NCBI GenBank assembly: GCA_001643675.2
Contig: LSRY02000015.1
Location: 1,008,001-1,072,000, forward strand
Origin: Monocercomonoides exilis
Taxonomy: Eukaryota > Preaxostyla > Oxymonadida > Polymastigidae
Length of the DNA: 64,000 bases
Direction of reading: 5' to 3'
Below, one piece after another: positions 24,363 to 36,075 of the stretch. The position numbers and the translations under genes are program-made. The notes beneath the pieces were generated by a model that saw nothing but the letters and a program-made list of their open reading frames with translations, was not told the origin of the DNA and did no database searches. Position 1 is the first letter of the stretch. Each line of letters starts with the position of its first letter.

Positions 24363-24658
24363 ACATATGGGGGGAAATACGGACTTTCAAGCTTTTTTTG
24401 CACAAGGAATTGAAAATTTGCTTCACTCATAACGAAATTACGCGTTCTCAAATTTTAAATTAAATTGGAATTTCAGATCCTTGAATAAATGTTAAAGATA
24501 TCACTCCATAATGTTTTGTGACCTCGTTCGCATTCCACAAAATGAACACATTTATTTAATATTTTTTTGATCACAAAAAGTTCATCAAAGGCGCATAATT
24601 TTTCAATGAAAATGCCTGAAGTTAAATATTTTGTCCCATATGGATAATTAACAATCAT
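24363..24658 (-). repeat. Interspersed repeat family R3, copy 2
   Basis: Reverse-oriented copy of the repeat at 10,866-11,165 and 46,312-46,590. It begins CATATGGGGGGAAATAC and contains ACTTTCAAGCTTTTTTTGCA; the other end is CAATGAAAATGCCTGAAG ... CATATGG, so the termini are inverted (CATATGGG). It lies inside the first intron of the DFKEN transposase copy A, another repeat inserted into an intron. Confidence 0.65.
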
Positions 24659-25946
24659 TTTAATCTTCTTTGGTAATTGCTGTTTGCATCATATTCTTTG
24701 TTGGTAGAGAAATTCAACAAAATACTTCAGTACCTTGCTTCTTATTCAAAGTCTTTGTCAAAAAAAGATGGTGTTTCCCTTCTGTCGGAGCTATCTTCTT
24801 AGATATCTTTAAAAGAACTCAAAGATAACGGCTGGGGCATAACTCCCGGAGAATATTACTATTCATTGGAGAAAAACAAAGCCACAGCACCTACAGCCTT
24901 ATCAAACAGTGATAAAGATGTTCTTTCAATTAAAAGTTTTTTTTATCTTCATTTTTTTTTAATTTTTCTTTCATTTTTCATTAAAAATACATTTTTTTGT
25001 AAATTGTTAAATAAAACATGTATTTTTTGAATGATATTTTTTTTAGATGAAAAAGAGTTTCGAATGGCAGAAAGCTGGCTTTTAAGCCAAAGCTCTTGCA
25101 GATGCGAAAACTCGAGAAGGAAAATAACAAGTTTGATTATTGTTTAAATTTTTTTCTTCAAGTTTTTCGTTTAAAAATTTAACAAAATAACTGTTGTCGA
25201 ATTATTTTTTTAACTTTCAGATTTTGTTTCAAATGAAAAAAAGCCAGAAGATATTGCGAAGCGATTGAGCAATACAGTATGTCATTAAAAAAATAAAAAA
25301 GAAGAAGAATCCGAAAAAGAAAATATAGAAAATAAAAAAAAATGAAATGAAAAAAATAAAAGAAAAAACATACAATAAAATAAAAGAAACTTAAAAAAAG
25401 AATGAAGTGATAATTTCAAAAGATAAAAAGATAATAAAAGAAAATAATAAAAAAAAATAAAAAAGAAGATAAACAATTAAAAGAAAAATTAATAAATAAT
25501 AATATAAAATACATAAAAAGCGTAACAAATATTTTTTAAAATCATTTAATCCAAAAAAGCAAATATGAAATTTCCAATTCATTCAAATCAAAACATAACA
25601 CAACACCATCAAATTTTATCAATGAAAGTTCCAAGGCTACGTCGAGGTGTGCTGGGGGGAGCGTTGGAATGTTGACCAAAATAAAAACAAATATTATCAT
25701 AAATGATTTTCACAATAAAAAAGAAAAGAATAAAAGAAAAAATAGAAAAGATAAAAAAGAAAATATTGAAAAAAATAAGAAAAATGAAGGACATAGAAAT
25801 AATGAATATGAAAATAAAAATGGAAATAAATATAGTCTTAAAGAAACAAATGATAATATAAAATATACCCATTTTGAAGATAATTACAATTATTTAGATT
25901 TGTCTAACAATAACCTTTTGAGTGATGCATTTTATTTACATAATTT

Positions 25947-26516
25947 TTATTCAAACATAACCTTTTCCAAAATCAATATTCCCAAATTTTCTTTCGACGA
26001 AACTGATGCTGAAGACTTTGGAGCTGCGAGCGGTGCGGATGCTGGTGTGTAAGAGGATGGAAAGACATGTGGGGCTGATGCGTTTAAAGCAGGAAGTGCG
26101 AGGGATGCTGAAGTGTTTGGAGCTTGAAGTGAATGCTGGGCTGATGAATCAGAAGATGGTAGGATAGGTGGGATTGATGGATTTCGGTCAACATGCGGGG
26201 CTGGTGCTGATGAAGGTGGAGTTGCTATGGAAAAAGAGTTGGGTGGTGGAGAAGTTGGAACGAAAGGAGGGTTGGATGCTGGGGAAATTGGAATGGAAAT
26301 AGAGTTGGATGGAGGAAAAGAAGGAGTGGAGGGAGGGTTGGATAGAGGGAGTGATGGTGGACATGTCGATGGAAATTCAGAAAATAATATTTGTTTGTTG
26401 AAAAATATGAAAAGGAAAAGAAAAGGCTTTGGAGTTTTTTCTCCAAATGATAAAAGATTAATTGAAAAAACCAAAAAAGAATTATTTAATGAAATGAAGA
26501 AAGAAGTGGAAGTCAA
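25947..26516 (-). other. Open antisense Ser/Pro/Ala-rich frame
   Basis: A 189-codon minus-strand frame is unbroken, while the sense frame of the transposase over the same DNA has stops near 26,050 and 26,127. It is made of imperfect repeats such as SAPAPHVDRN and NASAPHVFPS. The sense side reads as Gly/Ala/Asp repeats. Its openness is probably a by-product of a GC-richer minisatellite, but it is the longer open frame here. Confidence 0.3.
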
Positions 26517-27997
26517 GATGTCCTATTCGACATTTTGCAAGAAAACAAAAAATTTTATAAAATCAAAGAAAAGGACTGATTTATGTGAAATCTGTGAAAG
26601 AGGAAAATATCTAGAAAAGAAAAAGAAAGAAACAGAAAGAAAAGGATTAAAATTGAGCCAAACTGAAGATGATGAATTGAATTTAATAATTCATCATCGA
26701 AAAATGGCCCGACATCAAAAATAAAAAAAAATTTTTTTTGGGAAGTTAGAAATTTTATGAAAAAAATGAAGTTTTAATTTTAATGGATTTTAAAGAAAAT
26801 TGGAGTTTGCCAATTTTTAATAATGAAACTTTTAAATCTTTCTTCACTAAAAAACAATTTTCTCATTAATGTTTTGTTGTTTATTATCTTGATTGTTTTG
26901 GAGCTTTACAAAAATGTTGTTTCAATTTTATTTCTGAAATTTTATCTCATGATTATCGTTTTGTTTTGGAGTGTTTAAATAAGTTATTACGTTTCGATAT
27001 TTTTTCGAATATTTTTTCTTTTCATTTTTTCTGTGATAATGGTCCTCATTTTCGTAATTCACAAATTTTTCATTCACTATTTTCTCCTAATTCTTTATTG
27101 TTTTTAAATAAACACTGCTCGCTGTCGTTTTTTGCTGAACATCACGGAAAAAATGAATGTGATTGTAAGTTTGGTTTTTTAACAAATTTAATTAATAATA
27201 AACTTGGCAATAAAGTTTTGAATGATATTTTTGATTTAATTGATTTTTTTTGTTATAATTGTGATTCATATTTATTTAACACAAATTCTGTTAATTCATC
27301 TTTTTTCATTTCTGATTCTTTAAATAGTAACTTTAATTATTCTTCTTATATTTTTTCTTTTTCTCAAAATCAGGTTAAAAAGAATAATGAAACGAAGCAT
27401 TATTTTTTAAGGTTTGAATTTATTTATTTATTAATTTATTAAATTATTTATTTTGTCACAAAGAATTAAAAGAAACAAACTGGAATGAAATGAAAATAAA
27501 AGGTTTGAAAAATTATTTGTTTTTTTAAAAAGATTCAGGGAAACTTCTCGTATCGCGAATCAGCTGCGAAAATAGCTCAGGGATGTTTGAAATTGAATAT
27601 AAAATTATGAAAAAATTAGAAACAAAAAAAGAAAAGTTTTTGAAAGAAACGACAATAAAAAAAAATGATTATTTTATTTTAGAAAAAGGATAATTCGGAA
27701 AAGGTGTGAAGAAAGAAATTGAAAAGAGAATGAAATTTTTAAATTTACATAAAGAAAAAGAAGTTTTGAATTTTAATAATAATTTTTTTTTTATAATTCA
27801 AATAATTCTTTCGATTCAAATTGTTTGACAAGTGAAACAGGTATGTCACAGGTGTGTAATTTAAATTCTAAAAATTCATTTTGTAATTCATTTTCTGATA
27901 ATCATTCTTTTAACGATTCTATTGAAAATTCTTTTTTTAATTGAAACACTTTTTTAGCAAATTTTCATTGTATAATTTGAAAAAATAGATATGAAGG

Positions 27998-27999
<2 letters not shown>

Positions 28000-28029
<30 letters not shown>
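28000..28029. repeat. T homopolymer, 30 bp
   Basis: An uninterrupted T run between the transposase C-terminal piece and the structured 3' segment. Confidence 0.85.
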
Positions 28030-28031
<2 letters not shown>

Positions 28032-28213
28032 CTGTTGTGAGTGATTGATAATAATTTTTGTAATAAACAAACTATTAAATTATTTAGTATTAAATTTCAA
28101 TTTTATTAATTATTAATTATTTTTTATTTTCATTTTTTTTTTTAATTAAACAAACAAATTAATTAATAAAAAATAAAAGTTTAATTAAATGAGAAATAAT
28201 AAATATTTGTTTA

Positions 28214-28335
28214 TGCTTATCCAATGAATCCGAATTATATTCGGCTGAGGACTAGACTGATTCAATCATGTTGCTTTATTATTTCTTTATAATAGAGTAA
28301 CTTGCAGGACTTGGGTCCAGAATCAGTTTCCCAGG
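28214..28335 (+). ncRNA. Conserved structured segment 3' of transposase copy A
   Basis: This segment matches, in patches, the sequence 3' of copy B (55,433-55,557, minus strand): TGCTTATCCAATGA at the start, a hairpin in the middle, then TTGG.TCCAG and GTTTCCCAGG at the end. The hairpin (28,270-28,301) has a 12-bp stem including two G-U pairs and an 8-nt loop. The stem in copy B has different bases but still pairs. That pattern suggests a structured RNA or a folded transposon end. Its function is unknown. Confidence 0.45.
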
Positions 28336-28670
28336 TAAATAAATGTTTATCATAATTATTATTTATAAAAATGAAAGTTTAAAAAATATTCAGTGAATAA
28401 TTTAATTTTATGTTGAAATTTTTGTTTTAAATTACGGGTGGAACAAAATTTGGAAAAAGAAAATTTCGCCCCATATCACAGATATTTTGATCAAAACCAT
28501 CAAGAATGTTTTATTTTCCGATATTTCACAATTTGTCTGGCTTTTTGGAGAACAGAACAAACCTAGATATATTTTCAACGGTTTGTCAGTTTTCTTTTTA
28601 TCTTTAAGTATTTAATGAATTTTTGTTGTTTTTGGTAAAAAAGGAATAGTATCATAAATAAACATTATTG
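28336..28670. other. AT-rich intergenic DNA
   Basis: Nothing recognised. Confidence 0.5.
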
Positions 28671-28673
28671 ATT

Positions 28674-31600
28674 ATGATTTTGTATCAATTTCTTGATCAA
28701 TATTCTGCAGAATCAAAAGAAGAAGCGCCGATTGTTCTTTCTTCCGAAGCAAACAATCTTCAACAATCAGTATTAAACGCCAGCGAAGCAAATGAAGGAG
28801 ATGAAATAGTACAAGAAGAAAGAAACATTCCAACTGACGCTTCAATCAGCTCATCTTCTTCTGCCTCAGATCCAACAGACTCTTCTGACTCCTCTGATTC
28901 TTCTAATTCCTCAGACCATCCACAAACACCCAAACCAGATTAACAAAACATTCCGCAGCAGAAAGAGCGTTCCAGCGCGCTTTCTGCTCTGCACCAGAAA
29001 AATACCTTTGATGTGCTGCGGCAAAGCAGCAAGCTCAAATCCACCAGCGATCCGGACTACCACATCCCTCCTGCCACCCTCACCAGTGAGGAAAATCTGA
29101 TTTCAATGTTGATCATCTCTCATTAGATGCAGCAGCCTTCATTCTTGCACACGGTTGTGCTTGTGAACCAAACAGAAGGGCTTGATATGTCAGATAAAGA
29201 ATTTATTCCGTTTCTTCGCTTTCATCATCAATGACATATTCCTTAACAAATTCTTCTTTATCTGCTTCTTCGGCTTCTTGTTGTTCTCGTGCACACAACA
29301 AGACCATTCATCCTGGAATGTTCTTCCCAACATCACTAATTCTTCACCACTTGTCTGAGATGCTCGAAAACTGCTGCTCCATCAGCCATGTTTCTGTCTT
29401 GTAGCTCATCGAACTCTTTCATCTGAATGCACAATTTATCCTCACCAACTGCAATTGTATTCTCCTCCTTACAATCACATCTGTGATGCTCACAATTGCA
29501 TCATCGCTTTTCTCTGTCCCTGCAATCTCTTCATGCTTCTTCGACTCCAGTTCAAAGTTAAAAATTCTGTCTCTTCTCGAAGCAACACAAACGGACAGGC
29601 AAAGCAAGAAGATGATCCACAAAACATTCAGCGGAGCCTCGTCGAGTGCGAATACTGAAACATATCGTACAGAAAAGGACTGTAATCTCCAATTGCTCGC
29701 CACTCCAATCATCACAAATGCATATACCATCATTCGCGAGCTGCTGAACCTTCTGGGAAAATGTCAGAGAGAATAGTCAAACGGCTTGACACCACAAATT
29801 CAAAGTCACTTTCATCACATTCTGACAGTTCCAACGCCATCAAAGACAAATCAAATGGAATTGAAACAGAAGGTGAACAGCAGTCTCCGTCTTCTTCACT
29901 TTCCAAAGTGTCATCGAGCCAGAGCTCCTATTTATCAACATCAAAATCATCTGCACCTGTTCAACAGCCCCCTATTCTGCACTTTTCATCATCATCATTT
30001 TCTTCTACTTCGATTCAAACTGCACTGTCAACTTCTCCCCTTATTAATTGTAATGCAGTCATTTCACCTCCTCCTCCATCTCCTCCTCTTTCCATCACTG
30101 ATTTATCTTCTCAAATTCAACCCAATCTTTTCTTTCTTTTGCACACTGCTCAAAGAAGCTCACTTTTCAGCTCTGTCTTTCTGAACGATCACTATGTTGG
30201 TGATGTGCTTCTGATTGTTTGACTTCATTTTGCATCTATTCAAAACAAGGCTCCATCCTGAACTGCTTCGTGCGCAATGATTTCGTCCTTCCAAGCGCAA
30301 TCGCATTCAACACCTGAACTCGATTCCTCGTTTTATTTTGATTCCTCTCCGTCTTCGCAGCTCATTCCGCTTGTGTCTGCCTCTCTTTACATCCTCACCA
30401 CACTTCTGACTGCTGCTGAGTCCACAAGAGCAGTCGCCACGACTCTTACACTCATTTTCATGGACAATCCGGTTGGCTTCATTCATTTCTTTGTGTTTGC
30501 AGAACAACTGCTGGGCATGGGGAAGGAGAAAAAGAAAGAGGAAAGCGAATAATGCTTTCCAAAAGAGAATGCTTATTCGCTGCTTGCGCCATCACATTCG
30601 TCCGAGACAACCAAAAAGGTTTCTTCGTTCTATCTTTCTTTCCTGTCAGATCTGCCTTCGCTTGAAACTCTTTCCTCGTCCTCTGCTTCTTCTCTGCTTC
30701 TTCTGATGATAGGTTCTTCCTTTGTGCGATGCTGCTTCTCCCTCTAGTTCTCCACATTTCCAAACAAAGTTCTCCATTTGTTCTCCATTGAGCTTGCTCT
30801 AACAACTTTTTGTCATTTGCTTTTAGGACTACAGACACTCACTCAACTCTTGTTGTTCTCTTCGCTGCCAATGATCCTCACTCTCAGATTACGAATTGAA
30901 CACTGGGACAGCTTGAATTTGGAGGAATGCATACACTCAATGAAATCTATTTGAGCGTCGATGGATTCGTTATCTATTTGAAGCACTTTGAAAGAAAAGC
31001 TGGCAAAGTCGATAGTGCAAACAGAAAATCAGATGAAAAGAAAGAAAATTGCTCGTCCATTAATTAGCATCCAATCTCCAGACATCATCGTTCCATCATC
31101 CGTGTCTTCATTTTAACTAATTGGTGCATCGCAGGCTTCAAATGAGAATCGAAATCTTCAAACATTTCTGGTGTCTGTTTAGCCCAGTTCATCTGTTCAG
31201 CATTCAACTTTGTCATCCCAAGTGTCATCACCTTTTTACAACCGAACTCGAGAGCTGTTGACTCCCACGCTGAACTTCATATTTTCTTAGTCCTGTTTCC
31301 ATTCTGTGCTGTTCTATCCGCTCCATTCGACAATTTCTGATCTTCTCACTTCGTTACCCTCTAACGTCATGCAAGTGCGTTCTGCCTATTTGTCAATCAC
31401 TCTTCTCTCATCTTCTCTCATCTTCTCTTTCCCTCCTCAATTTGAACAGGTGAACGCCTGCTCAGTCACCTCCTTCAAATCCTGCTGTCATGTGGATGTT
31501 CCATCGTCAATTGGTTGAGCAAGAATTCAGAAAAAGGAAAGGTGCTGTAATGGAAGAGCGAGACAGACTGAATTAGCTGGATGAAAAAAGCCACTTTGAG

Positions 31601-33180
31601 GCTGAAGAGGAAGTGGAAGAGACAGATAAAGGATCGACAGAAAAACGTATTGATCTTGCGACGCAGAAAAAGATTGGGGGGATTGCTGATTTGGCAACTG
31701 ATGCGTTATCGGCAGTGGCAAACAAATCTGCAAAGTTAACATCAGCCATCGGGGGAATGTTTTCATTTCTCGGTGGAAAGAAGAATAAAGATGATGAAGA
31801 TGCAGATGATGAGTCATATGAAGAAAGCGAAAAAGAAAGAGAAGAAAATGAAGCTGAAGCCTAGGGAAAAGAAGACAACATACAGAAAACTTCAGAAACT
31901 CAATCGACAACCAATAAAGATCAGGAATCGTATGAGGCAAATGAATCTTCAAGTGATCGAAAGATAGTTGCTGCAAATAATGCTTCACAGTCTCCTTCCA
32001 ACACATTTCAATCCGTTCCAAAATCACACTCAAAAGTTAAGGGTGCATCATCTTGTTCCACTTCCTCTCTTTCTCTTTATGCTTCTTTTCCTTTATTCCT
32101 TCTTCCTTTTTTTGTTTATCTTGCAGATGAGATTGAAGTCATCTGTATTCATCGACTCACTCGAATAGCTTCTGTTGATTTCAGCCTGCTTCCACAGTCT
32201 CCTTCAAGAAAAATATATTCACATTGTTCACGTTGCGATGATTATGCATTGAATATTGTTCACAAAGTGCTCATAACAAAATCATCTGATCAAACTTTTT
32301 CACCAAGTCAGCAGATTTCGATTGAAACTACTTCTTGGCAATCAAATAAGCACAACAACCAAGAGATTCCGTTCTCATATCTAATAGCAGTTAGAAATTC
32401 GAAGAGATCTGCATCTTCTAATTCTTTTACTCCTCTGAAGGATGCTGTGTTCCCTGTTCTGTCTGCAACGGAAATCAATGCAAGAAGACGATGTGAAGGA
32501 GAAAGTTCGAATGATTCTGCAATCGATTATGAGAATGATGATTATCCTTCGAATTTATTCACAACTCGAACTCATCAATTAAACAAAATTCCCTTTATCC
32601 ATTCAGTGAGTTGAATTCTGTGGGAGCATCGTCACTTTTCCAAGTTGTCCAAAAGCTTTTCAATCTGCCTTTTTCTTTTTCCACGTCACTTTCATCACCT
32701 CCTGTCCGTCACACCTGGCTAGTTTGCTTTCTCTGATACAGAATGTGTCACTATGGTCAGCCTCCTTCAACTTCCTCATTCCGCTCGAAAAGAGCATCCT
32801 CAACAGCTTTACGCTTGGAATGTCGCAACTCACAGACTTTGTCTCCAACCTGGCTGTCAACGAGGAAGCATACCGAGGCAGCTCGCAGTTCTGCTTTGAA
32901 GAGATGTGTGTTGGTTTGGAGATGATGAATGTGCCGTCTGCTTTTGCATACGTGCCTCCTTAGTCTGCGCCATCTCTGCGTCTCCTACGCCGAGTCGCTT
33001 TCATTTTGGAGGGAGATCCAGAAAAGCCTCTTTTCCCTTCGTTCTCTTCCAGCGAACTGCTGCCATCCCGTGTTTATTCTTCCTCGTTAAGCAAACAGCA
33101 TTGATGTAAACTTGGATAGTGCTTTTTCTATGAGCAATGACGAACTTCTCCATGCAAATCGTCTCACAATATGAATCACT
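28674..33180 (+). pseudogene. Decayed large gene, GC-richer, probably TmcB-like
   Basis: Plus-strand coding character extends for about 4.5 kb with many frame changes. It opens with an ATG frame (28,674-28,943) rich in Glu and Ser (DSSDSSNSSDHPQTPKPD at its end), followed by KNTFDVLRQSSKLKSTSDPD. Later frames are 29,483-29,776, 29,761-30,222 (Ser-rich), 30,277-30,552 with SASLYILTTLLTAAESTRAV, 31,613-31,864 with DLATDALSAVANKSAKLTSA and an acidic tail, 32,249-32,614, and 32,724-32,963 with PLEKSILNSFTLGMSQLTDF. Hydrophobic segments alternating with Ser-rich and acidic linkers, and the composition, resemble the TmcB-like gene. No decisive motif survives, so the family is tentative. Confidence 0.45.
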
Positions 33181-33360
33181 CATTAATTTTCGTTAATGAA
33201 AAAAACCACTTCATCATTGTTATTTAAATATTCGAATATTGAAATTGTTGTTTATTAAGTTAGATTCTCAGTGAATTGTAAAAAATCGATAGAGAGATAA
33301 GAGAAAATGAAAGTTGCAAGTTGTGGTGGTTGATAATTTTTTCTTCTTTTGTGGGTTTTG
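33181..33360. other. Short AT-rich spacer
   Basis: No feature seen. Confidence 0.5.
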
Positions 33361-34100
33361 TTAAGGAAGAGTTATTGGCTTATTTGGTGAACCAATTGTT
33401 TTATTCTTCATCCCGCTCCTGAGAAGTTTCAATTGAAAGGATTGTTTTATTTGCTTCAATTTTTCTTGAAACTTTTTTTCTAAAGCATTTTGACGTTGTT
33501 GAACATAATATTGAGTCCATTCTTTATATAACTCTGATCCTTCGGTTTTAATATGTCTTGTTATCAAAGAGTTATACACGTTCCTCTTTGTTGTTTGTGA
33601 TTGTTCTTTCATTTCTTTCCTTTTCATCTTTTGATCCTCGGATATTTCATCTGCATTTTGGTTATTGGACTTTCCTTCATATTCTTTAAATTCATCTCCT
33701 TCAACGAGTTCATTTTCGTCATGCTTGAAATGAAGTCGTTCGTTACAACGCTGATTTTGCATGCTATTCAAATAATCACCATGCCTATCATCGCCCTTGT
33801 TTTCCAATGAGCAAAACTCAGTATCTGCGAAAGCAACATCATTGAATTTATCGGACGAACTATCCTCTTCAAAGAAATCATTGGATGCAGATATATCTTT
33901 TTATCATTTTCATCAACGGAACATTTTTCATGATTGCTATCAGTGTTATTTGATTCTTCTGTTTCTTTTTCATTGATTCTGTTTCTCTTTGTTCTTTTTG
34001 GTAATTTATCAAGATCATCCGTATCATATAAAACACATTCTTGATTTGATTTTTCTTCATCCATTTTTTTCATCTCGTATAATTCATTCATCTGCTTCTT
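33361..34100 (-). pseudogene. Charged coiled-coil-like gene with one frameshift
   Basis: Two overlapping minus-strand frames, 33,768-34,091 and 33,361-33,807, make one protein-like sequence if joined by a frameshift near 33,790. The first has KLPKRTKRNRINEKETEESN. The second has SLITRHIKTEGSELYKEWTQ followed by a Lys/Gln-rich helix and a basic end (NKTIGSPNKPITLP). I recognise no family. It could be a host nuclear protein or the cargo or tail of a transposon; the Merlin relic just upstream on the same strand makes the latter possible. Confidence 0.4.
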
Positions 34101-34252
34101 TTCTTATTTTTGAATAGTTTCAATCTTTTTTTCACAATCTTCGAAAGTCTTTAAAAATGTGTTCAGTTCTTTAATAATTACTGTTGATAAATCGCTTGTA
34201 ATTTTTGTTGACTTTTGTGAATATTGAATCTATATATATGAATTCATATATA

Positions 34253-34495
34253 TGTGTAATTATTTTTGAAAAGTCGCAAATGTTTAATCTTCAAATTAAT
34301 CAAAAATTTCATATCTTGATCAAATTTCGGTTCTGGCTCATGCAACTTCACCTAAGCGGAGGATATAATTTGACAATGTTATTTTACACATTCCTGTAAA
34401 GTTGCATGAGCGGGAACCGAAATTTGATCAAGATATGAAATTTTTTATTTGTTTAAAAAAATAAATATTTTGGACTGTTAAAAAAGAATCACACA
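34253..34495. mobile_element. MITE family A, copy 2
   Basis: A 243-bp palindromic element closely similar to the copy at 6,750. The left arm starts TGTGTAATTATTTTTGAAAA, the middle has GGAGGATATAATTTGACAAT as in copy 1, and the right arm ends ...AAGAATCACACA. TA flanks both sides. The right terminal bases differ from family A and look like those of family B, which abuts it. Confidence 0.8.
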
Positions 34496-34500
34496 TAATA

Positions 34501-34560
34501 TGTGTGATTATTTTCGAAATCATATTTTTTCTGTCAAAAATTTCGGTTTGAATTTTTGTC
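34501..34560. mobile_element. Truncated MITE family B end
   Basis: Starts TGTGTGATTATTTTCGAAAT and continues into ATCATATTTTTTCTG, matching the left arm of the complete family B element at 43,539-43,802. No right arm is found, so it is a fragment or a solo end. With the preceding MITE it forms the small palindrome CACACATAATATGTGTG. Confidence 0.55.
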
Positions 34561-34572
34561 ATTTATATTCAT

Positions 34573-34940
34573 CTATAAAACGTTCAAAGTGGTTGACACT
34601 GTTGAGTACAAATCCTTCTTTTTCTTTTCCACTTTATGCTGACCATATATCAAAAACCAATTTTCATGTTTATCAATATTGTTTTTCACACATTTAATAA
34701 TTGCCTTTTCTGTTCTGTCTAAAATAGATTCAATTTTTATTTTTTGTATTCTTTTCTTTTTCTTTTCTTTCAACAATTCCCCAGAGCCATTGTTGCTCTC
34801 TGATTCTTCCAATTCCGTTCTTTCTTTGAGTAATAAATGTTTCGTCAAGTTCTACGTTTCTATCCATTCCGAATTTATCATTTCGATTCATTTCAATAAA
34901 TATACAAATTCATTTCATCAGTTCGTTGAATTTCAACACA
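34573..34940 (-). pseudogene. Merlin-type (ISXO2-like) transposase relic, minus strand
   Basis: Across two frames the minus strand reads RNVELDETFITQRKNG, then GRIREQQWLWGIVERKE. This matches the first catalytic Asp block and the following 'RG....Q.W.FG..ER' block of Merlin/ISXO2 transposases, seen intact at 37.8 kb as EVEIDEMLWRRTKYNRG. The next frame contains ILDRTEKAIIKCVKNNIDKH and ends near a 'Y.TV' motif. Frameshifts break it, and the C-terminal part is missing or lies beyond the MITEs at 34.25-34.56 kb. Confidence 0.6.
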
Positions 34941-35101
34941 GAAAATTTTGAAGTATTTGTTTCTTTAACTGTTTCTTCCACAGAGTGCCTGAACCAAAAA
35001 TAGTTGACAAAATACATTGTCTAAAAAGGACAAAGTTTTATTATTTCAAAGATTGAATTTTTATTCCAACAGTACTCTTTTTGACATTTCAAACATCTAT
35101 A

Positions 35102-35335
35102 TGTATAAATTTTTTGAAAAGTTCCTTTTGATTATTTTTCTAAATAAAATTTCATATTTCGATCAAATTTCTGTTTCCACTCACGAATCTTCTTGAGAAT
35201 GTTTGAAATTGCATTATCCAGAAATAGATTCCATATTAGTGAAGTTATGTATATGTTAACAAAAATCTGAGCAAAATATGGAATTTTTGATTTATTAGAA
35301 AATTAAACGTTTGCGACTTTTCAAAAAGAATAACA
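35102..35335. mobile_element. MITE family A, diverged copy 3
   Basis: A 234-bp inverted-repeat element with TTTTTTGAAAAG on the left and CTTTTCAAAAAGAATAACAC on the right. The middle (TTTCTGTTTCCACTCACGAA and AGAAATAGATTCCATATTAG) matches the copy at 63,618-63,858 rather than copies 1 and 2, so two subfamilies exist. TA precedes the left end. It sits at the 5' edge of the Merlin relic that follows. Confidence 0.7.
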
Positions 35336-35344
35336 CTGCTTTTC

Positions 35345-36075
35345 AGATTTATTGAAATTGATAAAAAGACAATTGGATTTTGGGGGAGTGTGGTAAGAGT
35401 TGTGTGCATGAATATGTGGAATGAGAGCCAAGTCCAAATAGGAGGTGAAGGAAAGACAGTAGAGATTGATGAGGCTGTCTGGAGAAGGAGAAAATTCAAG
35501 AGAGGAAGGAAAAAAGAGCAGATTAGGATTTTTGGACGGGAAGAGAGTTTGGAAGGTGAAGGAGCTGGTTTCAGGCACGTGATGATTGTGCACAATTGCA
35601 GAAAAGAAACTTTGTTACCAATCATACTGGAAAGAATACGCCCCGGAACAACAATCATGTCTGATAAGTTGAATGCTTATTCCACTTTGAATCCTCACAA
35701 TTACACACACAAAACGGTGTGTCACAAACGATATAATGTGGAAAATGAAAGTGGAGCTTGCACCAATACAATTGATTGATCGTGGGACACTCTCTGATTG
35801 CATTTTCCTTACATATAGAGTAAGGAAATCACTGATGCATGATCATTTGGCTATTTTGATGGTGAAATAAACGAAAGATTATGAATTTTCCGATATTTTG
35901 ATGCACATTTCAAACTATAAACCTGTGGAACCCCATGCGCCTGAACCAGAACCTGACACAGAAGACGAAAATACTGACATTCCTGGAATTAATGATATTT
36001 TTCATGAAGGATTGAATGACGAAGAACCATCAGGATTAACTTAAGATGAAGAAAAAACCTCTGATGATAAACCTT
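35345..36075 (+). pseudogene. Merlin-type transposase relic, plus strand
   Basis: The frame 35,390-35,779 has KTVEIDEAVWRRRKFKRGRK (first catalytic Asp), RIRPGTTIMSDKLNAYSTLN (second catalytic Asp present) and YNVENESGACTNTID, where the third acidic residue is Asp instead of the usual Glu. A stop follows. A broken continuation reaches an acidic tail (PHAPEPEPDTEDENTDIPG) to about 36,070. The zinc-ribbon N-terminus is missing, with a MITE immediately upstream. Confidence 0.75.

Larger units (their letters stand above)
24178..27960 (+). pseudogene. Intron-containing transposase 'DFKEN' family, copy A
   Basis: Exon-like pieces occur in order. The first is 24,178-24,343, with SPEDPEGCFEYFVFRSKFGE, ending at a GTATGT donor. 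Next are about 24,700-24,935 (ELKDNGWGITPGEYYYSLEK; one stop inside), 25,051-25,130 (EKEFRMAESWLLSQSS) and 25,222-25,278 (ending at another GTATGT). Then come 25,669-26,052, and 26,227-26,724 with a KRTDLCEICERGK zinc-finger-like motif. Near 26,780 is DFKENW; at 26,966-27,442 are FFCDNGPHFRNSQ and FFAEHHGKNECDCKFG; the C-terminal piece is at about 27,530-27,780. The DF.EN / DN..HF.N / FF..HGK motifs belong to a widespread DDE-like transposase group common in protists; I cannot name the superfamily. Stops and frameshifts make it inactive. Copy B lies at 55.6-58.5 kb. Confidence 0.6.

Noticed and set aside
25600-26400. CRISPR-like or regular spaced repeats
   Set aside because: The repeats are short, imperfect, contiguous and protein-like. 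No spacer structure exists here or elsewhere in the window.
28228-28256. Hammerhead-like CTGAGGA core in the structured segment
   Set aside because: The required stem II and GAAA are absent, and copy B lacks the motif, so I do not call a ribozyme.
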